Assembly: GCA_026874595.1 (NCBI GenBank)
Contig: CM049322.1
Span: 10,752,400 to 10,816,399 of the forward strand
DNA length: 64,000 bases
Reading direction: 5' to 3'
Source: Sipunculus nudus
Lineage: Eukaryota > Annelida > Sipuncula > Golfingiida > Sipunculidae
The notes below the pieces were generated by a model. The model was not told the DNA's origin. It did not search any database and saw nothing but the letters and a program-made list of their open reading frames with translations. Positions 24,822 to 35,670 of the stretch are shown one piece after another (position 1 is the stretch's first letter; each line of letters starts with the position of its first letter). The translations under genes were made by a program, and so were the position numbers.

Positions 24822-27800
24822 GGCCTGTAGATCTAATTAAGAGTATACACATCTTCTTACATTTAAACAGCTGTAACATAATGTTACTTAATTAACATAT
24901 ATGTATGTGCACTGGCGGCTTTTATCACACAATTATAACTTCATTGTTTTAACATTAAAGACTTGCAATTTGTCTTTTAATAACTGAAAACTGTAACTGA
25001 AATTTACTAAAGTATATAACACAAAAAAAAAATAATAAACTAAATGGAAACATCAAATAGTTTTGTTACACATTCCCCTCATACTTACCTCACTGGGTGT
25101 ATTCTCAAGGTATATTATGTAATCAAAGTTTATATTTTGTAATCAAAAACATTACAGGAGATTACCATTATAATTGTAAAATACCTGCATCCCCATCACA
25201 ATAACTATATTTCAGAACATAATTTTACACTACAATCCAGTCGTCATTCAATACTAAAATGAACTTTTAATGATGAACCCAAATATTGAGTATGTTTCTT
25301 ACAAATTCATTTCATATAATTTTCTCTTAATTTGAAACCATGATATACATGTACTGCAAATCTGATTATTTCTTTTTCTTCACTTAAGTTAAAAACCCTT
25401 ATAAAATTTTCCCTGTTTGGTGCATGTAGACCCTTTCTCACATATTTCCCCCCTCAAATCATTATATAACAAACATTCGTGTACAAAATGGTACTCATCC
25501 TCTATTAAATTGAAATCATGAATAAAACAAAATTTATATATTCTTTCTTCTCTATCCATTTGCGTATTTCTTCCCTTTTCAATCATCACATCATGACATG
25601 AACATCGCAATCTGGCTAGCGCTTGTTTATGCTTGGGATAAGTCACATACAATAAATATTTTTCCATTGAGAGCATAGATTTAAAAATTCCATATAAATT
25701 TAATTTAGTATTTAATTCTACATCACAAGACCAGTTTTGTACTGCCATATCATTAGTTCTGTCCTTTATTTTAGCCAAAAATATTCTCATGTCTCATACT
25801 TCTTGATTCATCCACACATATCCGAAACCTGCGCTGCATATTATGCTTCTTATATGAGTAACCCATTTTTTTATTCATATCTAGATTAAACAGCATATTA
25901 TATATACGTTTTGGATATCTATTTTTCCAGTTTTGTACTAATTTTGACCAATATTTTACACATCCTAATAACTGACCGATATACATTGGATGCCTTCAAA
26001 GCTCTCCCAATAATGCCGGGTTCGGAGCTGAAGAGCTAATTTTATAATGTACTTGCAAATTTATATTGCACCTTTTCAATTATTTCACATCTTTCATAGC
26101 CCCACAGTTCTGAACCATATAATAATACCGGTGGACCATACCATCAAGTAGATTAAATAGCTGGCTCACTGATAGACAATTATACTTCCTATAAGTTTTT
26201 TTTTTTTTTTATGAGAGTCACTGCTCTTTCAGTCTGTATTGCCTGCGCTTTCTGATAATGTTCTTGTAAATATTACTCCTAAGTATCTATAGTCATTTAC
26301 CGTTTCAATTTGAGTATTTTGATTGTCATTTCTCTATTCTTTTTAATGAACCCCGTGTCTAAAAAAAAAACAAATTTTGTCTTTCCTTAATTAACTTTAA
26401 GCCATAAGTGACAGAAAAGAAACCCTTGAAACTAGTTAATTTGTTCTTGGAGACGTCCTATTGTATCATTGAAGCCTACTAAATCATCAGCGTACATTAA
26501 TATTATTAAGTTTGGGAAATATTCATCAATATTTATACCATGACAATCTGTTTCATTAATTTGTTCATAAGATTCTTGTATGAATAAAGAAAACAGAAGG
26601 AGAATTACCATGCACCCTTGTTTAGTTTCGTTAGTACCTTCAAATTAATCTGTTAATCCATCCTCCGTAAGAACACATGATTTCATTTGACTATACATTG
26701 ACTGAAGTGTCTGTAAGAGTTTCCCTTTTATCCTAGATTTAACTAATACATACAACAATAAATCATGTTTAACACAATCAAAAGCAGTTGAACTAAAATA
26801 AAAGTGCTATGAAACCTTCTTTCTTTTTTGTTAAATATTTCTGCACACACCCCATTAAAGAAAACGTATGGTCTACTGTTGAAAAACCTTTTATATAGCT
26901 AGCTTTTGCTTCACATAATAATGCCGCTTGATCAACATAATTTCGAATTCTGTTTGGCAATATTTTTGTAAATAGTTTACCCACGGTATTAAGTGATGAT
27001 ATACCTCTATAATTTTTAGAATCTATGGTGGAACCCTTTTTTTTGCTTTGGTACAATAATTGCTTTGCTCAAAGAGGCACGGAAAACTCAATTTCCTAAT
27101 ACACTATTAAATAATTGTAATACATGAGACGACATGTAACTATATGTATCTTTCAATATATCTTACGTTATCCCGTGGGGCCTTTCCTCTTTCATTCCAT
27201 TCATGGCTTTCTGTACTTCATATGGTGTTACGAGTCCATCAAGCTCTGTATCATTTCCAATTCCTAATACATTTTTTAAATAATCCAGAGTATTATTCTT
27301 AAACTCTCTTATGTTTTGATAAAAAAGTTCCTTTAAATGTTGTACCAACTTACCTGTTCTACTGTTGAAACAATTTTCTTTTTGTTTAAAAATCTCATGT
27401 TTTATTTTCACATCGAACCAGTGTATTTTGCATCCATCATCTTTTGCACCTCTGAGGCTTGGATGATTGCCTTCTTTTTAAACCTCTGTTTAGTTTGTTG
27501 AAAACTAAGCAAGTCGCCATCTGTTAATGTAGATATAATTGTACTTATTCAAATATATATATTTTTAATTTTCCCAAATTTCACACATTTTCCCACCATT
27601 TTGGTTGCTTTAGTTTTATGTTGTCTTGGAAGTATTATTCATTTCTAGAGGATATATTTTGATAAATAGTAACCAATGCCTCAGTAGCTTTGTCGGGATA
27701 TGTTTCTATGGTTTCATTAAATGTGTTGAAAAGTAATGCACATTCTTTTTTGCTTTAATGATTTTGAAATATTTGTTTTAATCTTCATCAGTCTGATTAC

Positions 27801-29960
27801 ATTTACCCATTTGGTCAGTTTGCATATATTTTCATTCGAAAGCTCTTTCTTTGGTCTGATAATACTAAGTGAACAGCTCAAGAGAAAATGATCGGACAGA
27901 TCATCTGATAATACACAGCATCTATCTAACATATGAAGTAGACAACTACTGACATTTATATAATCAACTATACTGCTACCAGAGAAAGTTAATCACGTAA
28001 AGTTTACTGGTATATCTGGTTGAATTTTCCCATTGATAATCTGCACTTCAAAGGAATTACATGGTTGAATGAAACTCCTTCCGAAAGCATTAAAAATACT
28101 ACCCTTTGACCTGCGTGGTATTTTTACTGATGTGTTTGTGTTAAAGTATGAATATCCAATACCATATGTTTTATTATCCTCAATAAAATATGTTATATTT
28201 CCAGTTCTAGCATTAAAAGTACCAAGGAGAATTAAAATCATTTAATAAAATTCTGATAAATAATCTGTCAATATTTTTTCTAGCACTTTGATACCATTTA
28301 TTTCATCATCATCCACATTGATTTCAGGATGAACCTGATGGAGCAATATAGCAGCAAACTATGCCCAAATCTTTATCTTCATAGATTGAGGTACCATCCG
28401 TAATCAATATGATGATATCTCCATACTTTATAATATTCTTTATCATACCCTTTATATTTTTTTGCACGTAAACTAAGACCCCTCCTCTTCCTCTACTCTT
28501 CCTGACTATTCCATAACCATAGTACCCGTGCAATACATCAGACAATTAATCATCCGTGGTTGCTCAAGTCTCAGTGAAACGTACAATACGGTGATTATGT
28601 ATCAATTTTTTAAACATCTACTGATTTTCAATTTTGTTCTCAAGTCCATGTGCATTCCATGTTGCTAGTGTTATTACATCTATTTGAAAGTTTTCATCAT
28701 CATCAGGATTATTAATATTATTAGTATGTGTAACTTCTTACCTGTACATGATGTGCTGTCTTATCCTGTGTATTATTAAGTGCAGTTGGAGTTGTGGGGT
28801 TATTTTCTGTTAGATAAACATTCTGTTCCTCATTTTCTGCAATGCAAACGTCACATGTCATCAAATTATTAGCACATGCTTCATGATCAAACTGACATTG
28901 ACCCTGGCTTATTCCCTATTCCTTTCCTTTAACAACATTTTTATCATTTGTTGAATAAGCCCAGATATATATTTGGTTACCAATTATCAACTTGTCATAT
29001 GACAGATATGCATAACTTTCTCTCCTGGCATGAATCATGTGAGGAATCCAATACCCTCTGATTTTCCTCACTGCTTCACTATAGTCATGAGCAACCTTTT
29101 ATATCTGAAATTCTCAACTTTTCTTTAGCCTGTTCAATGACCAATTATTTTGTTTATATTTACCAAACTAAACAATGATAGGTCTTGGTTTACCTTTACT
29201 GATTTACTTTACTGCCTTTAACTGGCAGTCTATGTGCTCTTTCAATTTCTAACTCATCATCAGTCTCACAGTCTATCCCAATCTTTTCCTATTCTACTTT
29301 CCTGATTTTCTGTTCACACTCCTCCCAGGATTCCTTCCCCTCAGTTTTAGGTACACCATGGATAATGATATTTTGTCTCCTTGACCGGTCCTCCAGCTTG
29401 CTACACTGCTTTCTTAGCTGCCGATTTTATGTTCAAGTTTATCGACCCTCTCAGTCGCGCCCAGCAGTCACCGTTCTAGTGCCTCAATTTGTTTGTCAAC
29501 AGAACCCTGTATGTGGTATATCTGTGCACTCAGCCGTATCCACACCAGCCTTGACTTGCGACTCCGAACAAGAAGATTGTGGGTCCATGTCATTTAAATC
29601 TGTACCGCTGATGCTTCTAAAAAAACTCTAGAATGCTCTAACATGGTACCCCTAATGCTCGTAGCATTACTGTTTTTACTTTTGTTACTGCTAGTTTGCT
29701 TTGGCGGGCCTGGGTTCAGTTCAACATCACCACACAGCTTTGGCAGAGTTGCCATGACCACTATCAGAAACAAGGTCAAGGACGTACCTTTCACAACCAT
29801 TGCCCCTGGCTGAAACTTTTCTTTCATTTTTGGATGAGAAAAACAACCTATACGGGTCCTAAAGACTTGTATACTCACACCCATTATTGACAATACAATA
29901 TTGTTCCTTATTCCAGGAAAAGGCTCACCCTACGTCCTGGTTATTAGTAAAAACATCAAA
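24822..29960 (-). mobile_element. 2A-bearing APE-type non-LTR retrotransposon, copy 1 (decayed)
   Basis: Minus-strand order 5' to 3': a hydrophobic leader ending in a 2A motif (29705-29731); an ORF1 part with an RRM-like stretch RQNIIIHGVPKTEGKESWEE and IERAHRLP (about 29400-29200); an APE endonuclease from LATWNAHGLENKIEN (about 28680), RGRGGVLVYVQKNI (about 28500), LLGTFNARTG (about 28230) and LSDHFLLSC (about 27890). A linker lies around 27411-27163. The reverse transcriptase has NYRGISSLNTVGKLFTKIL (about 27010) and YADD at 26483-26494. The C-terminal Cys/His domain is at 25790-25389. Stops and frameshifts break both reading frames, so the copy is dead. 2A-bearing elements are known in the CR1, L2 and Rex1 clades; the exact clade is not assigned. 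Confidence 0.85.
29705..29731 (-). other. 2A-like ribosome-skipping motif GDVELNPGP
   Basis: The frame 29893-29594 reads SLTLFLIVVMATLPKLCG just before DVELNPGP. It has the canonical D-x-E-x-N-P-G-P with Gly before it, at residues 55-63. A hydrophobic run upstream is typical of 2A peptides in retrotransposons, where the uncut leader can act as a signal sequence. Ribosomes would skip the Gly-Pro bond, releasing the leader from the ORF1 product. The peptide itself is intact although the element is not. Confidence 0.88.
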
Positions 29961-31077
29961 TTATACCAGGAGCCGAAGTGCAAGGCGTGTGGCCAGTTCT
30001 GCCGCCAGTTGTCTCCCATATGTTATTTAGTCAACAGTCACACTTCACATACCAGAACTTCATATAGCCCAAAGAGATAGATCTCTTGAGTCAATATGTG
30101 GGCTATAGGTTATAAAACCATAATTGGACTCTTAGCTGGCTAACCTATTGCTTTACAATAGCATCACCTCAGATGTCTAACAGCCTAACAGAATAAGAGA
30201 GCTGACACAATTTTATGGTACCAACGCGGCGGAGAGTCCATGTCACCCATGGTCCTCCATGACTACGGACAACCCTCATGACCCATTGTTAGAAATCTAC
30301 CGACCTGAGTCAAAACTACATAACTAGCACTAATACTAATCCCGACCTTTATTTGAAACATAACGCAGTGACACGTTGTTGCCCAAATTACCCTGTAATC
30401 ACGTGTAATGCTGCTGGAACACTATTGAGGCCAATATCTGCACATATATTGGTTCAAGCGCCTGTGCCTTCGACATTCCTAGGACCACCGTCCTCTAGGA
30501 CTACTGATTTTAGCCAAGTTTAGGACGACTGACGTGATATCATATTTTACCAACACTACTGGTATAAAATTCGTGGTCAGCATTACGTAATTTTCCCTAT
30601 ATATGTTCTATTCATGAAAATAGGCATTCCCGTGGAGTTTTTTTGCCAAACGATATGACTGGCAATACCAGTGGTTCTCTAGAAGATCATTCAGCAACCC
30701 ATGGGGACACTCGCCGGATCAATAGCCCTGAAAGCAGACAGAGAAAATGTCGCCAATCAGCGCTCGGCCTGGGTTTTTATAGGGCCCGTTGCCAAGCGTT
30801 GTTATAGTGAGGTGACACAGTTGACAGCAATCGGGTCGGCGCGCATTTTTTGCTGTTACTATAATTATCACTGCATAGCGCTAAGCTTTGGATGTAAACA
30901 AGTTTTAATCCGTCAGATCTGTGTAATTGATCCAATCCCCGTTATTACCAATACATTGTGGGCATTTCGACCATAAAGAGGTAATACAAATAATTTGTCT
31001 CACGCAGCATACAAGCGTTAAATCCCTGAATTTATATGCCCTGGTGGCATAAGCCATTTGAGGCACGATTTAATCCT
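29961..31077. other. Less AT-rich unique sequence, no gene recognised
   Basis: May include the 5' untranslated part of the LINE at its left end. A plus-strand frame at 30701-30976 (91 codons with ATG) has no recognised similarity, and its flanks show no clear splice sites. Confidence 0.45.
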
Positions 31078-32187
31078 TTAACCCTCATAACGGGCGAAAC
31101 CGGCCGAAGTCCCATTTCCGCATAACGGCCAAAACCGGCCGTAAAATACAACCTGCCAAAAGCAAGATAAAAATAACCTGTAAACAGAAAACAATTACGT
31201 GAGTCTTGGTGACTATTTGAATGACACCGTTTAGTTTTCGTATACATCGTTAATAGACCTGTGACATGGAATTTGGTCGAAAATCCCTGATTTTTTTTGT
31301 CTCCTTAGCGTTAAATCGAACAGGGAGATTAAATATCGCGGCTCTGTCTCACGATACCGTGATACGCCTAGCTGACAGTGTGAGAGAGCGGTCGCAAGTT
31401 CTATCTGTAAAGTCGATCACACGTTAAATTATTATGTTCCCCATGGAACATAAATAAATGAGTGAACAGTGGCTGTGTGCCACACCACAGATTAGGAGCA
31501 GCGTTCGTGTAATACGTCAGTGGCTGAGCCCTAGATGCCTCATTTTATTAAGTCATGTGATAGTTCGAGCATGTCCCTGTCATCCGACAACAACAATGCA
31601 GCGGACGATTCAGAGTCTGAAACCTTGGAAGAATTTCCAATAGGACTAGACTAGTGTCTCATAAGAATGGTCTGAATGATTCTGAATCAGATATTGATGT
31701 TAGTTCTGTCCATACATCTGATCTTTCGGACATTTCTTGGGACTTGGTCGACAGTGATACCGCTGTAACAGGTGCGCGCGAGGACCCACTGGAAGCCACC
31801 TCAGGTACCTTCGTTGACAGATCGTCTGATATAACTTCAGAAGGCTGGATCCATACGTTACATAATGCCAATCTGCATCTATTTACGTCTTCTTCTGAAC
31901 AAGTCCATGAGTTAGACTTTGATCAAAGCCTCTCGGATTTCTTTCACTTGCTCTTGGAAGAAAACTTTTTTATTGACATCGCGAATGAAACCAACAGGTA
32001 CGCTGAATCCATACAGGCGAGGGAGGGGCGTGATGAGCGCTGGTACGAAACCTCTGCTCGAGAGGTACATCGTATTTCGGCATTCAGGTTTTCATGGGAA
32101 TACACCAGCTTCCAGGCTACTGGTGTTATTGGAGCGACGATAATTAACGTATGGCCGCATGATTTTTTGAGTGTTCTTGTCCAATGA
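31078..32187 (+). mobile_element. piggyBac-like element, 5' part with broken transposase
   Basis: TTAA at 31078-31081 is followed by CCCTCATAACGGGCG, the TTAACCCT form of piggyBac ends, and by subterminal ACCGGCC repeats. A coding frame starts at ATG 31571 with an acidic, Ser/Asp/Glu-rich N-terminus. It stops at TAG 31652-31654 and continues in another frame to 32187. There, SDFFHLLLEENFFIDIANET and NRYAESIQAR match the start of the transposase core region (the E-T-N-R-Y-A block). Catalytic Asp residues and the 3' terminus are missing, so this is a frameshifted, truncated relic. Confidence 0.72.
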
Positions 32188-32312
32188 GAGGGCACGCATT
32201 CCACTTGCCCCTCCCATAGTCATTCGCGCCATCTATGTCCGACAAACAACATCGCTTGGTCCCGCTTCACCTCCGACTCCTGACTTGAAGTTTTCTCGGA
32301 TTTTCGCTCAAC

Positions 32313-33715
32313 ATGGTGAGAAGGTGTGCTTTGAGTACCTGTAACAGTGACAACAGGTACCCATTAAGGACCCAGGGTGTGTCTTTTCATCCATTTCCCA
32401 AGCCGAAGAGGAAACGCGAGCGTTGTATGGTCTGGATCAGACGATGCAACCGACCGGCCCATCACCTCAACATCGGCAACATCAGCAAACACAAATACGT
32501 TTGTTCCAAGGTATTTTGAAAGCTTATCTTCATTTCATTGACATAAGCTTTGTAAATTTCAGTGGATTCTATGTTTACAGCTTATTAGGTTATCTCAATT
32601 TGAAAATATGTAGAAAGATGAACATATATGTTGGTGTTCGATGCACTCGGACGAAAATGGGGACTGGGGGGGGGGGGGGGGGGATCGGTGCATTTAGCTG
32701 ACTGCCAGGAAATGTATACAAACAAACTGCCATGTCAGGCATGTGTTCAAAAAATATTTTGGAGTTGTGTGATATTGGGTTTGGTATGATAATTTTTTTG
32801 AACAATATTAACAGATTTTAGTCACATTTTAAGGGAAAATTTACAGCATTGACAGAGTAATATGACTCTCGATGTGGCACTTGATTTAATCTGGGGTCGG
32901 ATCGAATCGAGTCACATCACGTCATTGTCCAAACCATGTCAGTCAGAAAGAATGTTGAATTTCCAACTGGCCAATTATTTTCAAGTACTGTTTTCATCAC
33001 AACCTATCTCTTCATATTTTTCATTTACACTGATTTGTCATGATGTTACTGTATTTTTTCCTTGGTGATCACATGTCCTTTAGTGTCCCTTGATGTTCTT
33101 CCATTAAAAGTGTGTGTGTGGGGTGAGGGATGTTTTATCCAAATAGTTTCACCATGAATCAAATCCTAACCTTCATTCGATATATACATTTAATATTATT
33201 GATATACGTATTTAAGTAGTATTTATAATTACTCTGGGACACGTGGGTGTCACTGCACAGAGGCGGATCCAGGATTTTGCAAAGGGGAGGGTCACCTGCA
33301 GGAAGACTGAAAAAGAAAACCTAAAAAAGGTCCTCTGGTCTAGGAGGAAGGTGGTCACGGTCGCAAAACTTGGTTTGAAACCCTAAAAAAAGTTTGTTTG
33401 GCTCCAAAAGGGGGGGGGGGGGTTGACCCACTTTGGATCAACCACTGCTGCATATATGTAATTGATTGAATAATGTTCATGTGGTAACTGAAACTTTATA
33501 ATTCCATTATGAATCAAATTTGTGGAAATGTTGTACTTATTCATTTGATAAAATTATATTGGTTACATTTAACTCCCAAAAGCAAAATTACATGTGTTGT
33601 ATATACATATATATATATATATATTTTTTTTTTATAATTGTAGCATTTTGTTGATGGAAAACCTTCCAGTACTTACCCAGACGCAATTCAAAACACAACT
33701 AATCGGGAAAAACAG
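32313..33715 (+). CDS. THAP zinc-finger protein, N-terminal exons
   Basis: Exon 1 is 32313-32510 (ATG to AAG|GTATTT); exon 2 is 33644-33715 (TTGTAG| to CAG|GTACC). Both are phase 0 and give 90 residues. The C2CH pattern is complete: Cys5, Cys10, SFHPFP (24-29), Trp41, Pro48, then CSK of exon 1 joined to HF of exon 2 (Cys64-x2-His67), followed by VDGKPSSTYPDA. THAP domains bind DNA and occur in transcription factors and in P-element-like transposases. The rest of the gene is not seen. A candidate next exon at 34988-35073 does not keep frame, and the HNMT duplication starts about 115 bases beyond it. It is probably truncated. Confidence 0.8.
32655..32683 (+). repeat. G homopolymer in THAP intron
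   Basis: A run of about 18 G bases at about 32665-32682 in intron 1. Another G run is at about 33411-33422, inside the small hAT-like element. Confidence 0.85.
33258..33447. mobile_element. Small hAT-like MITE in THAP intron
   Basis: The left end CAGAGGCGGATCCA and the reverse complement of the right end CAGTGGTTGATCCA match at 11 of 14 positions. The 190-bp element is flanked by direct CTGCA on both sides (33253-33257 and 33448-33452). The CAG-start termini resemble hAT ends, but the duplication visible is 5 rather than 8 bases, so the family is tentative. Confidence 0.42.
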
Positions 33716-35189
33716 GTACCAACACCACCCTTCCGTGAGTAGAGTTCTGAAGGGTGTTAATAAACAAAACAGCAAGAAATAAAACAAGATGCATTTATTA
33801 TGTACTGAACTTTGTCAAACAGACCATTGAAAATAATATGATTCAATGGTATATAATCCTTAACAAGATGGATGACATTATCACATTGAAACAACTTGTA
33901 AAATGATGTTTCTTTTAATAATATCTGAGTAGTAAAGTCCAGTATTATCATTTAATAGGGCTGTAAACACCTAAAATTTATCTCCCATATTCACTTACCA
34001 GTGTGTGTACCACAATTTTATTACATTATAAATTTATAGAAACATGTTTAAACTTTGACAAATGTGAGATATTAAAAATTCCAACATTACTTGAAATCAC
34101 TTCATCCTTGTGAATACGTTATTTGGACAGGCCATATATAATTTGAACAGATTGATTGAATTAAAATTCATCCAGATGTAGACTTTAAAGTAGGATAAAG
34201 TATCTCGATACTGAGCCTACTGGGGAAGTAACACCAAAAAAAGTGAGTGTGAGCATGCTTGATTATATACACATGCTTATATGAGATTTTTTTTTACATT
34301 CTCTGTTTTACATCTGCAGAAGCAGCCCTTAGTGAATGTCTTTTACTATTTAATTAATACACATGTAAGTTATCTTTCTGAACATGTAATCAGTACTCTT
34401 GTCACCCTTACTAGAAACTTTGTTATGGAAGTTCAAACATTTTGAAGATTATCACATTTACAATAAGACAATTTTAAATTGGAATATGGAGCCCAACTTT
34501 TCCATTAAACATATATACAGGTTTAAGTAAGTCAATTATATAATAGCCCTTTCATATATAAATTTTAATTATATCAATTTAGTGTTTATTAATCAAGTTG
34601 TGCAGTTTATATTAAACTGTCCATGTATAAACTATATACAGTTGGACCTGTCTGAAAGACCACCTATCGATGAAGACCATACTTGAGTGCACTGAAAACA
34701 TTCAAATTGTTTATAATTAACTTATAAGACCACCTGTAAATAAGATAATTTTGGTCAGTTCCGTAGGTGGATATATTACACAGGTTTTACTGTACTACTT
34801 ATTTAATTGGTTAAACATGTATATAAAATTATATGTTACTGACACTTGATTCTCATTGGTGTGATACCCAGTCAAGTATATGATCAGCAGATTTTGGAAT
34901 GATTGATAACACAATGTGCTGTGTATCACATTTGCTTTCACAAAAGTTTCATGTTAGAATGAACAAAATATATGTTTATATTTTTAGTGAACCACAAGAA
35001 GCAGCAATGGACTTGCATCCAACACAGTCGACCTCTGAAGGTAACAGGGCGTGTGACACGTCAAATGTGGAAGGTATGTTATTGTTGATTTAATGAGATG
35101 AGGTAATCTTTAACATGGCTGCAGTATGCTTGTGCAAGAGTCACTGCTATCGATTTCATTGTTTCTGTATGAGGATAGAATCTTTGTTG
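33716..35189. other. AT-rich, possible third THAP-gene exon at 34988-35073
   Basis: A TTTTTAG acceptor precedes 34988 and a GTATGT donor follows 35073. The segment between reads EPQEAAMDLHPTQSTSEGNR in one frame, but phase 0 from exon 2 gives an immediate TGA, so either an exon is missing between them or this is chance. Nothing else was recognised. Confidence 0.3.
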
Positions 35190-35418
35190 AAAATAATCGG
35201 CTCTTGTTTTCACACAATTTAAAATATTTTTATGAAGTAAGCTAATAAAATATCAAAATTAAAATTTCCAAATAAACAAATTTCTTCAAGTTAAATTCAA
35301 AAGGGTCTCATAAGAAATTTTATATTTAAAATAACATTGTGTGAACAATTGCGGTTTTAGCCACTTAAATACAATGTATACCATCAGTATTCGAATGAGT
35401 TCAACAAGAAAAACATAC

Positions 35419-35587
35419 CAGTTCCACTTCCAACGGAAATGATGCCTATATCTCCTGTCTCTTTCTTGAATATGGTTCTTGGGCTATGGTTTAATACATT
35501 CTTAAGCCATTCTTTGCTTGATTCCAACTGGTTCGAATATTGGTAGTAAACAAGGAGATCCTCGTCGTAACCTGGGTACATTTCCAT
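35419..35587 (-). pseudogene. HNMT-like copy F, orphan exon 1
   Basis: The 169-base first exon is intact, with start ATG, SAM motif SVGSGTG and GGTATG donor. A TATA box is kept at 35663-35670. No exon 2-4 lies downstream on the minus strand; the duplication ends at about 35190 and the THAP locus follows. If the promoter works, transcription would run into the THAP region from the opposite strand. Confidence 0.8.
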
Positions 35588-35670
35588 ACCTCCGTAGTTT
35601 AGGAATTATAATATTCCGTACTTTGTTAGTTTGTCTTTCGGTACACCTGTATAGTAAACGAGTATATATA

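Noticed and set aside
29365-29890. Plus-strand frames at 29365-29631 and 29696-29890
   Set aside because: Antisense to the ORF1 and 2A region of the LINE on the minus strand.
34899-35093. Frame 34899-35093 as a gene start
   Set aside because: Its first half is AT-rich intron-like sequence; only 34988-35073 has exon borders, and its phase does not fit THAP exon 2.
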